DNA of 64,000 nucleotides from an uncultured Clostridia bacterium (GTDB lineage Bacteria; Bacillota; Clostridia; Christensenellales; Borkfalkiaceae). The notes below the pieces were generated by a model. It worked only from the letters and a program-made list of their open reading frames with translations, ran no database searches and was not told the origin of the DNA. Position numbers and translations under genes: made by a program. The stretch lies in contig CAKQRE010000001.1 of the NCBI GenBank assembly GCA_934271265.1, positions 1 through 64,000 of the forward strand, written 5' to 3'. How positions within the stretch are numbered: position 1 is the first letter of the stretch; every line of letters starts with the position of its first letter. This document shows, in pieces, positions 23,306 to 33,199 of the stretch.

Positions 23306-26173
23306 TCACGCGGGATCTTCGGTCTGTTGCGTTTTTTGCTGCCAGATTGCGTAAAGCACCGTTCCCTCCGGCGCTTCCGCCACGTTTTCCGACTTATAGG
23401 CCACCGTTTTAGAGTTTTCCTCGGTTGCCCAGCCGACAAACGCATACCCTTCGCGCTCGGGATCGCCGAGCGGATTCTTTTCCGTTACGTTTTCGATCCC
23501 GTCCTTTTTCATCGTGAAAGAAACGACGTAAGACTTGTCTTCCGAAAGAACGCAGTTCCATACCACGGGCATAAACGAGGAATTCCAGGTCTGCGCCCAG
23601 AGGGGTCTGATCCCTTCCGCTTCCGCATAGAACGTTGCCTTTGCGCAACCGTAAAAGGCATGCGCGCCGAGCGTTTCGATGTTGTTTCCGAGTACGAACG
23701 ACGTAACGCCGAGCCCGCGGAACGCAAATTTTCCGATCGAGCGAACGCTTGCGGGAAGAACAAGCTTCGAAATATCGGTCATACCGTAAAACGCGTAATC
23801 CCCGATCTCCCGCAGGTTTTTGCCGAAAGTGACCGTTTCGATCGCATTCGCCTTGTAGAACGCGCTTCTGGATACGGTAAGCAGACTGTCGGGCAGAACG
23901 ATCGTTTTCATCGCAACGCAATTTCTGAACGCGTACTGTCCGATATTCTCCAACCCTTCCGCGATCGTAAGCGTCGTAAGCCCCTTGAAGTTTGCGAAAG
24001 CATATTTCCCGATCGAACGGACGCTTGCCGGGATCACGAGAGTTTGTAGTCCGGTATTGACGGTCGCGTCGTCGTTCTTATTATAGAATGCATAATCTCC
24101 GATGGTCTCTACGGACGTACCGAGCTCGAGAACGGAAAGATTCTGACACCCGTAAAACGCGCGCTCGCCGATCGTTTTTAATTTATCGCAATCGCCGAGA
24201 TCGATCCTCGACAGAAGGGAACACCCGTAAAACGCACGCTCGCCGATCTCCGTGATGCGCGCGGGGAAGGATACCGAATACAGATTGGAACATTTATAGA
24301 ACGTGTAAGGTTTGATCACTTTCAGGTTGGCGCCGAGCGTGATCGTTCTCAATTCCGAACACATCCAGAACGCGCCCTGCCCGATCGTTTTCACGCTGAG
24401 GCTTGCAAGCCCGTTGACGCCGGTAAGCGTCGCGCACTTATAGAAAGCATAGTCGGCGATACCGACCGTTTTTTCTTCTCTGTCCTGATCGAGAGTGACG
24501 GTCGTTTTGGTGAGATTGTTGAATCCGACGAGCCAGTTCCCGGCATAGACAAGCCCCTGGCTGTCCGGTTCGTTCCACAACGCCGTACCGTAGAATGCAT
24601 AAACGCCGATCGATTCCACGGTGTCCGGAACAAGATTTCCTCCGTACGTATTGTTATTCAGCGTTTTACAGTTATAAAACGCATAGCTGCCGATGGTTTT
24701 CAGGTTGCTTTCGTCCGTCACCCTGTCGCTGAACTGAACGTTATTCAGGATCACGCATCCCCCAAAAGCATAACTGCCGACCGTTTCGATCCTGGGGGCG
24801 ATCACCTTTCTGAGCGCCTGGCAGTTATAAAACGCGCCGAAACCGACGTATTTCAGAGAATCGGAAAACTCCACCGATTTCAGTACCTTGCAACCGAGAA
24901 ACACTTCCGAAGCGATCCCTATCACGCCGGACGGAAACATTGCCGGGGTTATCTCGGTGAAATCTTCTTTCTCCGTAAGACCGATCCCTTCCGCGATCCA
25001 ACCGTCCACCACGACAAAGAGGGATTTTTCCTTTTTGGCGGCTTGGGCGATCGCCGTGTTTTCAAACGCCCTCAGCCCCATCGTTCTGAGCGAATCGGGC
25101 AACGTTACCGCGGCAAGCAGATCGTCTCCGGAAAAGCAGTAATCCGCGATCGTTTCCACACCGTCCGGGATCGTGACCGCCGTAAGAGCGGTACAACCCG
25201 CAAAACAGGATTTTCCGATGGTCTTCGTCTTCGAATTTTCGGAAAATACGATCTCTTTCAGAGCCGTACATTTGTAAAACGCAAATTCGCCGAACGAATC
25301 GATGTTGCTTCCAAGCGTTACCTTTTCGACCGCCGTATCTTCGGAAAACGCCCGTGCGCCGATCGTTTTCGTCGATTCGGGGATCTTGAGTTCCGTCAGC
25401 GCCCTGCACCCGGTAAACGCGCTTTCTCCGATCGAAACGACGCCTTCCGGTATCGCGATCGATCCGAGCACTTCGCAGTACGCAAACGTATTATCCTTTA
25501 TTTCCGTAATGTTTGAGGACAGGCGTATCTCCTCGAGCGAACGACACCCCTGAAACGCTTTTTCTCCGAGATAGGTGACGCTGTCCGGTATCACGACCTT
25601 CGTGAGGCGCGTGCCCGTGTAAAACGCGGAATCACCGATATAGGTAACGTTGTTTCCTATCGTAATGCTGCTGAGACGCGTTCCCTTGAACGCATTGTCC
25701 GCGATCCTCGTAACCGGCTTTCCGCGATAGGTATCTTCAAGCACCATATCTCCGGTAACCAGTTTGGAGCACGACGTGACCTCATATGCCGTATTGTTAT
25801 TGATCAGCGTGTACGTGCAGTTGGTTTCGCGATCCCTGTGGAAAGTAAACGCTTCCGACCAATCGGAATCCGCCATATCCTCAAATCCCGCGATCGCCTT
25901 GACCTTTACCGAATAATCTCCCTCCGCATACTTTGAAAAATCGAATTTCGACAGATTGCTTTTTTCGTTGGTCACAACTCCGTCTTCTTCGAGTTTTTCG
26001 ACGGAAAGCGTGTAAAAACGTGCGTCCGGAACGGCTTTCCAGGAAAGAACGTAGTTTTCGTTAATGGTCAGGTCGACGGGCGCGGTTAAAGGAGTTTTTC
26101 CGCAGGATGCCATAAGTGCCGTCATAAACAGAACGGACAGGCACACGACGACCAACTTCCTGACTTTGTTCAT
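23306..26173 (-). CDS. BspA-like LRR_5 surface lipoprotein, 955 aa
   Basis: The start is placed at MNKVRK (26173), which has an AGGAG box seven bases upstream and begins a proper signal peptide; an earlier in-frame start at 26266 would overlap the upstream gene and bury the signal. The lipobox is LMASC (Cys24). An Fn3-like module (APVDLTINENYVLSWKAV, to about 120) is followed by an LRR_5 array with units such as LTKVVIPDSVTYLGEKAF to about 870, and a single InlB-type repeat near the C-terminus (REGYAFVGWATEE, TVLYAIWQQ). Such proteins act as surface adhesins or binding scaffolds in other bacteria. It lies 89 bases downstream of a VWA membrane protein gene and is probably cotranscribed. Confidence 0.9.
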   Translation of the reverse strand: MNKVRKLVVVCLSVLFMTALMASCGKTPLTAPVDLTINENYVLSWKAVPDARFYTLSVEKLEEDGVVTNEKSNLSKFDFSKYAEGDYSVKVKAIAGFEDMADSDWSEAFTFHRDRETNCTYTLINNNTAYEVTSCSKLVTGDMVLEDTYRGKPVTRIADNAFKGTRLSSITIGNNVTYIGDSAFYTGTRLTKVVIPDSVTYLGEKAFQGCRSLEEIRLSSNITEIKDNTFAYCEVLGSIAIPEGVVSIGESAFTGCRALTELKIPESTKTIGARAFSEDTAVEKVTLGSNIDSFGEFAFYKCTALKEIVFSENSKTKTIGKSCFAGCTALTAVTIPDGVETIADYCFSGDDLLAAVTLPDSLRTMGLRAFENTAIAQAAKKEKSLFVVVDGWIAEGIGLTEKEDFTEITPAMFPSGVIGIASEVFLGCKVLKSVEFSDSLKYVGFGAFYNCQALRKVIAPRIETVGSYAFGGCVILNNVQFSDRVTDESNLKTIGSYAFYNCKTLNNNTYGGNLVPDTVESIGVYAFYGTALWNEPDSQGLVYAGNWLVGFNNLTKTTVTLDQDREEKTVGIADYAFYKCATLTGVNGLASLSVKTIGQGAFWMCSELRTITLGANLKVIKPYTFYKCSNLYSVSFPARITEIGERAFYGCSLLSRIDLGDCDKLKTIGERAFYGCQNLSVLELGTSVETIGDYAFYNKNDDATVNTGLQTLVIPASVRSIGKYAFANFKGLTTLTIAEGLENIGQYAFRNCVAMKTIVLPDSLLTVSRSAFYKANAIETVTFGKNLREIGDYAFYGMTDISKLVLPASVRSIGKFAFRGLGVTSFVLGNNIETLGAHAFYGCAKATFYAEAEGIRPLWAQTWNSSFMPVVWNCVLSEDKSYVVSFTMKKDGIENVTEKNPLGDPEREGYAFVGWATEENSKTVAYKSENVAEAPEGTVLYAIWQQKTQQTEDPA

Positions 26174-26262
26174 TGTTAGTCTCCTATAGAAGAAAGCGGA
26201 ACGGAGATACCGCGTCGTTCCGCTTGTTTGCAAAAAGATGAAATTTCTTCCGCTTTTTGCGA

Positions 26263-29127
26263 TCATTGTCTTTTCGTACGATATTCCTTAATCAGTTCGT
26301 GAGGCCATCTGAACTTGAACTTTCTCACGGCGATCTCGATGATGAACAATAAGACGGCAATTATGATGAACAGATATCTCGGATCGAACACCTTCTCGAT
26401 CGTCTTGACGAAAACGTCGAAGATCTCGCTTATTCCCTGTTCGCCTTCGATCAGCATTCCGTCACCTCTCTCCGTCAGCGGTTTGAAAAAGTCTTTCGTA
26501 TAATCGATCGAGGCGTCCTGTAACGCAAGATCGTATTCTTTCGAATAAGAGAACGATTTATAAAGAGTGTAGGAAGCCGTCACGTTTCCGTCGACGTCCT
26601 TTCTCAGGATCGAGATCACGTAAACGCCTGCCTTCTTTGCGACGAACTGACATCTCGTGTACCCGTTTGCCGCCGACAAAGCGACCTTGACGTAAAGATC
26701 TCCTTCCTTGCCGACCTCGTTCAGCGAGAGCGCGGCGTCTTCCGCGGTATCCGTCTCCCGGATAGTACCCTCGATCGTTTCTCCGCTTTTCAGATTTGTG
26801 AATATGCTGAGTTTGTTACCGTAGTTATCCTCCGTCAGTTCGATATTCATCTCGTTGGGACGAATGTTCTGCGTCGGCATAACGCTGCTTATGATGTTCA
26901 GGATCAACTGTCTCGCATTGGGCGACCCCATAAATGCCGCCGACCACTCGGACGCCTGCAGATCGCACATAAAACTGCCGACCATGCCGTTACCGAGCTT
27001 CCACTGCGCATAGATCGGAACGTCGTAATCGCCGGACAGGATCAGATCTGCCGAAGCTCTCACTTTCACGCCGTAAAACCCGCCGAGTTTTTCCGTATCC
27101 AGCTGATCGGATTCCCGTTCATTGGAATCTTTCCGATAGGTAAGCCCGGATACGACGTTGCTGAATTTATTCTTCACCGTAACGTAAAAGGGCTCGTCGT
27201 TTACTTCTTTGATCTCGGGAACGTTCAATTCTTCACGCATGTCGCCGGGAAGATTCTGAATGTTTGAACTGTCGTACGTGAGCGGCTTTCTCGTCGTGAT
27301 CGGATTCCCGGAAGAATCCTTCGGTCCGGCGGCGTCGATCAGGCTTTGCATGTTTGCCTTATCGCTTTCGCTGTTAAGACCTATGCCCACGATGGAAAGA
27401 GTAATATTGTCCGATTCGTAAGCCGCGGCAAGATCCGTTTTACAAACTTCGATCTGATTTGACCCGACCATACCGTCGGAAACGATGATGATATGTCTTT
27501 TATCTACGTTTTTCTGCGCCTTGAGCGCTCTTATCGCCGAGCGGATCGCACCGACGTAAACGGTACCGCCGTTCGGTTCGCCAATCTTGTTCTGAATGGC
27601 GTCGATGATTACGTTTCTCTGCGCGACGGACGTAAGTTTCAGGATATATTCCGAGTCGCTGTCGAGCGCCATGATACCGAAGTAATCGCGGTCGTCCAGA
27701 GCGTTCAGACATTCGCCTGCACCGTCTTTCGCCCATTCGAGGTTCGATTTTCCCTCGCCTCCGCCCGCGCTCATAGAGCCGGAGCGGTCGATGATAACCA
27801 TAACCGCAACGGGAGGTTTATAATCGACTGCGAGTACGGGCAACATGGTCTGATAAAGCGTACCGCTCATATCCACGCGGTTATAGGCATTTGCCTTCGT
27901 TCCGGTCTCGTCCGTACCGCCGGTCGTGAAAAGACCGCCGCCGTAGTCGTTTACGTAGGAATACAGCATTTCGACGAAGCCTTCCGGCATCAGCCCGTTC
28001 GTCACAAGATCCGCATTGGAAATATTGTTGAGAATTACCTGATCGTATGCGCGGAGTTCGTTGACGGACTGCGGAACGTTCTTTTCCTCCGCATTGTAAA
28101 CGTTTGCTACCGTAACGTTGTACTTTCCTTCCGTTAAAAGAGCCTTCAGTTCTTCGGATTCGCCCTGCGCCCTTTCGAGAATGAGAACTTTATCAAACTC
28201 CTCGATCAGGTAGTAAGACGTGAACGTGTTGTTCTGCTCGACGGAATCTTTCATATCCGCCGAAGGTTTCAGACTGAACGTTATTTTATGCAAGGCTTTA
28301 TCGCCCTGGAAGGTGTGTTTGAAGGAAACGATCTTCTCTCCGTCTTTTACGGAAACCTCCTGAGCAACGGGATCGACGGATCCGTTGTCTTCGAGAGAGA
28401 CCGAACACATCGTTTCGCCTACGCCGGACACCGTAACGTCGATCGTGCACTCCTCGCCCGCCTTCACGTGGTAATCGGGCATTTTAACGTCGACGATGCT
28501 GACGTCGTTCCCTTCGAACGACGACGGAACGTTGAGAGCGTCGATCTTGATCCCTTTCGCCGCGATCCCGCGGATCACCGAAAGGGCGTTTTCGTCCGTT
28601 TCTTTTCCGTCCGTGATCAGAACGATCTTTCCGTTCGCCCCGGAAGAAAAGAGACCGGAAGCATAGGTAAGAGCCGCCGCGATATTCGTCGCGCTCGTGT
28701 CCGGTTTTTCCGCCGAAAGATAAGTCTGATACGCTTTCGTCATATCGTCGGTAAAAGGAACGGCATAATTCTGCGTGTATCCGAACGTTACGATACCGAT
28801 ATTGAATTTATCGAACCGACCTCTCTGCAGGATCTGCTGCACGTAATCGTCCCGCTGTTTCTGCGCCGTTTCTTCCGAATCGGAAACGTCGACGAGAAGA
28901 ATGACTTCGTTGCTTTTATTCGGCGATTTCGCGTGGATCGTCATGCCCGCGAAAACAGAAACGGAAAGAATGAATACGATCAATTCCAGCACGACCGCCG
29001 TCACGCGGTTCCTCGTTCTTCTGTACTTTTTCGCCAGTCTGAAATAGGGAAAAAGCACGACAAACAATGCGGGGATCAATATCAGCAAAAACCAGGGGTT
29101 GGAAAAAGCAATCCAAATATGTTTCAT
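26263..29127 (-). CDS. Membrane protein with two VWA domains around a GATase-like domain
   Basis: 954 aa. Two N-terminal helices (about 10-27 and 42-62) lead to a VWA domain whose MIDAS motif is D80-V-S82-D-S84. A beta-sandwich region (220-300) and a class I glutamine-amidotransferase-like fold follow (VLILERAQGES to GGGLFTTGGTDETG, about 313-410). A second VWA domain has D447-R-S449-G-S451. A C-terminal helix (YLFIIIAVLLFIIEIAV) and a basic tail close it. This architecture is typical of proteins encoded beside MoxR and DUF58 genes, where VWA proteins are thought to be MoxR clients or partners. It is 15 bases downstream of the next VWA gene, with a strong GGAGGAG ribosome binding site. Confidence 0.9.
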   Translation of the reverse strand: MKHIWIAFSNPWFLLILIPALFVVLFPYFRLAKKYRRTRNRVTAVVLELIVFILSVSVFAGMTIHAKSPNKSNEVILLVDVSDSEETAQKQRDDYVQQILQRGRFDKFNIGIVTFGYTQNYAVPFTDDMTKAYQTYLSAEKPDTSATNIAAALTYASGLFSSGANGKIVLITDGKETDENALSVIRGIAAKGIKIDALNVPSSFEGNDVSIVDVKMPDYHVKAGEECTIDVTVSGVGETMCSVSLEDNGSVDPVAQEVSVKDGEKIVSFKHTFQGDKALHKITFSLKPSADMKDSVEQNNTFTSYYLIEEFDKVLILERAQGESEELKALLTEGKYNVTVANVYNAEEKNVPQSVNELRAYDQVILNNISNADLVTNGLMPEGFVEMLYSYVNDYGGGLFTTGGTDETGTKANAYNRVDMSGTLYQTMLPVLAVDYKPPVAVMVIIDRSGSMSAGGGEGKSNLEWAKDGAGECLNALDDRDYFGIMALDSDSEYILKLTSVAQRNVIIDAIQNKIGEPNGGTVYVGAIRSAIRALKAQKNVDKRHIIIVSDGMVGSNQIEVCKTDLAAAYESDNITLSIVGIGLNSESDKANMQSLIDAAGPKDSSGNPITTRKPLTYDSSNIQNLPGDMREELNVPEIKEVNDEPFYVTVKNKFSNVVSGLTYRKDSNERESDQLDTEKLGGFYGVKVRASADLILSGDYDVPIYAQWKLGNGMVGSFMCDLQASEWSAAFMGSPNARQLILNIISSVMPTQNIRPNEMNIELTEDNYGNKLSIFTNLKSGETIEGTIRETDTAEDAALSLNEVGKEGDLYVKVALSAANGYTRCQFVAKKAGVYVISILRKDVDGNVTASYTLYKSFSYSKEYDLALQDASIDYTKDFFKPLTERGDGMLIEGEQGISEIFDVFVKTIEKVFDPRYLFIIIAVLLFIIEIAVRKFKFRWPHELIKEYRTKRQ

Positions 29128-29142
29128 ATGTCTCCTCCCCCC

Positions 29143-31158
29143 TTAGAAATTATCCTTGATCTGAAGAAGCCACTCGACAAAGAGCAACGCGACGAGCGCC
29201 CCTGCCACATACAGCAGCAGATCGCGGTAGAAATCATCTCTGTTATACGTCTGGAAAGGATTCACGATCGAATCTTCCACCATGAAAATATTACTTTCCG
29301 CCGACGGGATCTTCACGTAAAAGTTATCGGTAAGTTCCTTGCCGAACACCGTTTTCTGCGACACGGTATAAGTCCCGGGGATAGTCACCTTCGTCGTTGC
29401 GGGGAATTCGGTGAACGTTCTCACGTCCGATCCCACGCCCTTGAACTCGATGGTTTTACCCATCGCGCGCATCGTTACCGTATCGTCGACCGAATAAACG
29501 TGTTTGGAAAGCGCCGCGGGGAAATTATGATCGAAAATGTTATTCATAAGGATCGGGAAATCCTTCAGAATGGGCAACCACGAATATCTGTAATCGAAGG
29601 CAAGCACCGCGGTTTTCGTCGTTTCGGTTTCTCTGTACAAAAGCGCGGGATAACCGTCGACCGTGGAAAGAAGGCACTGATACGCCCCGTAATTCGTGAT
29701 CCTCGTATAACGACGGATCAGAATATCTCCCGGGGTAACGCCCTCGAGGATCGGGCTGCCGTCTCCGTCCTCGCCGAGTGCGAGAAACTGGTCCGTTCTC
29801 CATTCGTAAACGTTGCCGAGAGTAAAATCGGCTCCGACGGGAACAGACTCGGGATCTATCAGAAACACAAATCCGTCCTTCGGCAACTCGCTCGGCATCG
29901 TGTGCTCGAAAATATAGTAATCGTATCCTTCGATCACGGGATCGCCCTTTTTGATCTCGTCGATCGTGATATCCCAATCTTCTTCGTACAAAGACTGCAG
30001 AACAAGCAGGATACTGCTGACGAAACTCGTTAAGGAAGACGCATTGTTCTGCACGCTGTAATATTGTATTTTCAAAGGAGCTCTGCTTCCTCCGTAGACC
30101 TCGAAATGATCGTCTTCCGTGAAGGAGTCCTTATTTTTCGCTCCGTTGCCGTTACCGGACCTTTCCACGATATCGACGGAGATCTTTTCATAGTTGAAAA
30201 ACCTTTCGTCTTCGCTGAGATTCACGACCTGCGTTTTTTCGCCGTCCTCCGTTTCGCTGACGCCGGCGTATGTAAATACGACCGTGGTCGTGAGGTTGTC
30301 TTCGCATACCGCAGTGGCTGCAAGCGTGATATCTTCGGAAGTTTCGCCGTCGGCGATATAAGACTTATTCGCGCCCGTCACCTGTACGTTCAGGTCCAGT
30401 TCGGCTTGTTTTCCGTAGCAAGCTACTTTTACGATCAGGTTGTAATAACCTTCCGCTTTCTCGGTGTACACGTCTAAAATCGCGGCGTTCCACTCGCCGT
30501 CGCGACGGACGTCCGTATAACAAACGTTGATCCCGTCGGGCACGTCGTAATATTCTTTATCCGTATAAATATAGATCTGCGCGTTCGGATTTTCGTCGAT
30601 AATGGTTTCGCACATTTTCACCGAAGATTCGATATCGGAGATCCCGTAGCCGCAGACCGGATCCGACAATAACCCGTCAAGAGAATTTTTCACGTCTTCC
30701 CGACGGTCGGAACCGAAGTTCTGTAAAAGAAAAGAGGGATCGGCGTCGGCAACGATCACCGAAACTCTGCCGTCCGAATCCAACGTTTTTTCGGCAAGAG
30801 CGCGCGTTGCGTCAACCGCTCTCCGGTATCTCGTAACGCCGTCGTAATTCGCTCTCATGCTGGCGGACGCGTCGATGATCGCGATGACGTCCGGTTTATC
30901 CGAAACGACTTTCAGGATCTTCACCGGGTGCGCTAGAATGAGCGAGCATGCCGTTACGATAAGGATCTGACAAATGATAAGGATAATATCCCGCAATCTG
31001 CTCGTAGGCAGTTTTTTCTTCCTGAATTTTAAACTGAGCTTCCAGACGAAAGTACTCGAAATTATTTTCTGCTGGTAATTGGGCTTTATGATGTATATAA
31101 TAATCAATATTATAATACCCAGCAAACCCAAAAGACCGAGAGGGGTCAAAAAACTCAT
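29143..31158 (-). CDS. BatA-like VWA membrane protein
   Basis: 671 aa. The N-terminus (two hydrophobic helices, about 5-24 and 57-78, with the PTSRLRD linker) matches the aerotolerance-regulator (BatA) N-terminal type. A VWA domain follows with MIDAS residues D96-A-S98-A-S100. The middle is an extracytoplasmic beta-rich region (CARDB/Fn3-like by appearance, about 230-330), then a GATase-like stretch (YYIFEHTMPSELPKDGFVFLI), and a final helix (LLLYVAGALVALLFVEWLL) near the C-terminus. Its ATG overlaps the stop of the DUF58 gene by four bases (ATGA), so translation is probably coupled. Confidence 0.88.
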   Translation of the reverse strand: MSFLTPLGLLGLLGIIILIIIYIIKPNYQQKIISSTFVWKLSLKFRKKKLPTSRLRDIILIICQILIVTACSLILAHPVKILKVVSDKPDVIAIIDASASMRANYDGVTRYRRAVDATRALAEKTLDSDGRVSVIVADADPSFLLQNFGSDRREDVKNSLDGLLSDPVCGYGISDIESSVKMCETIIDENPNAQIYIYTDKEYYDVPDGINVCYTDVRRDGEWNAAILDVYTEKAEGYYNLIVKVACYGKQAELDLNVQVTGANKSYIADGETSEDITLAATAVCEDNLTTTVVFTYAGVSETEDGEKTQVVNLSEDERFFNYEKISVDIVERSGNGNGAKNKDSFTEDDHFEVYGGSRAPLKIQYYSVQNNASSLTSFVSSILLVLQSLYEEDWDITIDEIKKGDPVIEGYDYYIFEHTMPSELPKDGFVFLIDPESVPVGADFTLGNVYEWRTDQFLALGEDGDGSPILEGVTPGDILIRRYTRITNYGAYQCLLSTVDGYPALLYRETETTKTAVLAFDYRYSWLPILKDFPILMNNIFDHNFPAALSKHVYSVDDTVTMRAMGKTIEFKGVGSDVRTFTEFPATTKVTIPGTYTVSQKTVFGKELTDNFYVKIPSAESNIFMVEDSIVNPFQTYNRDDFYRDLLLYVAGALVALLFVEWLLQIKDNF

Positions 31159-32054
31159 GACATTACACCAACCTTTAACAACTCTCCGAACAAAACCTTT
31201 TCAATCGGCTGGTCGGTACTGACGGAAATATACTCGACGTCACGCTTGGAACAGAATGATTTCATTTCCGAGCGGTAAGCCTCGAATGCTTCTCCGTATG
31301 CCTTCTGCATGGAACGTGTGATTCTTAATTTCATGTTTCTGGGATCCATCATGTCCGCGGATTCCGAGTCGATCAGGTTCACTCTGCCGTCGTACAGCGG
31401 ATCGATCTCGTCGGGAGATAAGATCTGAACGAGCAGCACCTGTCTTTTTTTATAGCGGAGATACTCCACCGCTTTTTTCCAGTCGCTATCCGTGAAAAAA
31501 TCGGAAATGATCACGGAAAGCCCGTTGTTCGAGCTCGTGTCGGGACAGGAAGCGACGCACTTTTCAATATCCGCCTCTTCATCGAAAGTGACGTTCTCCA
31601 GTTGACTGATCGCCCTGAAAAACGCCGTTTTCCCGATGATGGTTCCGAAAGGATTTTCCGTTTTCGTTCCTCTCATGATATTGAAGGTCACTTTATCCAT
31701 GTTCTGCACGGCGAGGAACCCGAGCGCAGCCGCCGCGCCGAGCGCATAAGCGGCTTTCGACGGGTTGTCCTTTCCCATCGAGGCGGAACAGTCCAGAAAA
31801 ATCTGGATCTGCATCTGCCTTTCGTCCGTAAAAAGCTTCAGAAAGTACTTTTCGAACCTGCTGTAAAGATTCCAGTCGATACGACGGATATCGTCTCCCA
31901 GCTGATATTCGCGGAAATCCGCGAATTCAACCGTTTGTCCGTAAGAATTTACGAGGTGTTTACCGCCGAAATACCCTATAAGATTAGATTTTAAGTTTAA
32001 CGATAACGTTTCGAGCCGACTGAAAAACTGATCGTTTAAAAAAGATACCTTCAT
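31155..32054 (-). CDS. DUF58 domain protein (MoxR-associated)
   Basis: 299 aa, soluble. The hallmark DUF58 block EFADFREYQLGDDIRRIDWN is at about 43-62, followed by a VWA-like strand with DCSASMGKDN (D-x-S-x-S) at about 88-97. DUF58 proteins occur almost always next to MoxR ATPases and VWA proteins and are thought to be part of a chaperone-like complex that acts on envelope proteins. The gene lies 31 bases after moxR, and its stop overlaps the next start by four bases. Confidence 0.93.
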   Translation of the reverse strand: MKVSFLNDQFFSRLETLSLNLKSNLIGYFGGKHLVNSYGQTVEFADFREYQLGDDIRRIDWNLYSRFEKYFLKLFTDERQMQIQIFLDCSASMGKDNPSKAAYALGAAAALGFLAVQNMDKVTFNIMRGTKTENPFGTIIGKTAFFRAISQLENVTFDEEADIEKCVASCPDTSSNNGLSVIISDFFTDSDWKKAVEYLRYKKRQVLLVQILSPDEIDPLYDGRVNLIDSESADMMDPRNMKLRITRSMQKAYGEAFEAYRSEMKSFCSKRDVEYISVSTDQPIEKVLFGELLKVGVMS

Positions 32055-32085
32055 TCCGAATACTCCGGTCGGTCACAGCCGACGC

Positions 32086-33084
32086 TTACTTTTTCGCTTT
32101 AAAATTTTTGCTCACTTCGTCGACGATCATTCTGATGGTATCGTCGGCGGAAACGCGCTCCGCGATCGCCTCGAAGTTCATCTTCAGACGGTGACGGAGA
32201 ACGGGATAAGCAAGTTCGTTGATATCCGCATAGGAAACGTTGAATCTGCCCTTGATAAGAGCAACGACCTTCGCCGCGGAAATAAGCGCCTGACCCGCAC
32301 GGGGGCTCGCGCCGACCCTGACGTATTTCTTCGCCGCTTCCGAAGCGTTTTCGCTGTTCGGATGGGTCGCCGAGGTAAGCGTCATGGCGTATCTCAATAC
32401 TTCTTCCGCAACGGGGATCTGGTTCGCAGTCTCTCTCATTTTAAGAAGCTGTTCGCCGTTACAAGCCGGCTCTGCGACTTCCGCCATCGTCTTCTGCGTC
32501 ATATCGACGATCTGCATCAATTCTTCGAGGCTCGGGTTGGGAACGATGAGCTTGAACATGAAACGGTCCATCTGCGCCTCGGGAAGAGGATAAGTACCGT
32601 CCTGCTCGATGGGGTTCTGCGTCGCAAGGACGAAGAACGGTTCGGCAAGTTTTCTCGAAACGCCCATAACGGTGACCGTATGTTCCTGCATCGCCTCGAG
32701 AAGAGCCGACTGCGTTTTCGGCGTGGCACGGTTGATCTCGTCGGCAAGAATAATGTTCGAGAAGATCGGACCGGGCTGGAAGCGGAAAGAAGAATTTCCT
32801 TCTTCGTCTTTCACGATGATGTTGGTACCGGTAACGTCCGCAGGCATCAGGTCGGGCGTGAACTGGATACGGGAGAACGGAAGATCGAAAACTCTTCCGA
32901 GCGATCTCACGAGTCTCGTTTTTCCTACGCCGGGAACCCCTTCGAGAAGAACGTTACCGCCTGCGATCATCGCGACGATCGTTCCTTCTACGACGTCTCT
33001 CTGACCGATGACGTCGCGGGCGACCTGTTTGAAGATCTCGTTGCACTGTGCGCTGAACTGTTCGATGTCCTTTTCTGTAATCAT
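32086..33084 (-). CDS. moxR: MoxR family AAA+ ATPase
   Basis: 332 aa. Walker A is GVPGVGKT at 49-56, Walker B ILADE at 112-116 followed by INRATPKTQSALLEAMQE, and the family-specific VLATQNPIEQDGTYPLPEAQMDRFMFK stretch contains sensor 1. The AAA lid domain follows (VRVGASPRAGQALI). MoxR ATPases couple ATP hydrolysis to assembly or activation of partner proteins, usually with VWA domains. Here the partners are probably the DUF58 and two VWA proteins encoded next. The ribosome binding site is weak (AGAGAG). A 115-base gap separates it from the upstream gene. Confidence 0.95.
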   Translation of the reverse strand: MITEKDIEQFSAQCNEIFKQVARDVIGQRDVVEGTIVAMIAGGNVLLEGVPGVGKTRLVRSLGRVFDLPFSRIQFTPDLMPADVTGTNIIVKDEEGNSSFRFQPGPIFSNIILADEINRATPKTQSALLEAMQEHTVTVMGVSRKLAEPFFVLATQNPIEQDGTYPLPEAQMDRFMFKLIVPNPSLEELMQIVDMTQKTMAEVAEPACNGEQLLKMRETANQIPVAEEVLRYAMTLTSATHPNSENASEAAKKYVRVGASPRAGQALISAAKVVALIKGRFNVSYADINELAYPVLRHRLKMNFEAIAERVSADDTIRMIVDEVSKNFKAKK

Positions 33085-33123
33085 AATGTATCTCTCTGTC
33101 TAAAAATATTATTTCATGGCAAG

Positions 33124-33144
33124 GCGCGGTCGATACGACCGCGC
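33124..33144 (-). promoter_or_regulatory. Hairpin between the first operon gene and moxR
   Basis: GCGCGGTCG (33124-33132) and CGACCGCGC (33136-33144) form a 9-bp stem with a 3-base loop. No T-tract follows directly on the minus strand (a TATTTTT occurs about 18 bases on). It could reduce read-through or stabilise the moxR message. Confidence 0.4.
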
Positions 33145-33199
33145 TTACCGATTGGATCTTTTATCAAAAAAAGGTATAATCAGAAGTTAAAGTTAACTG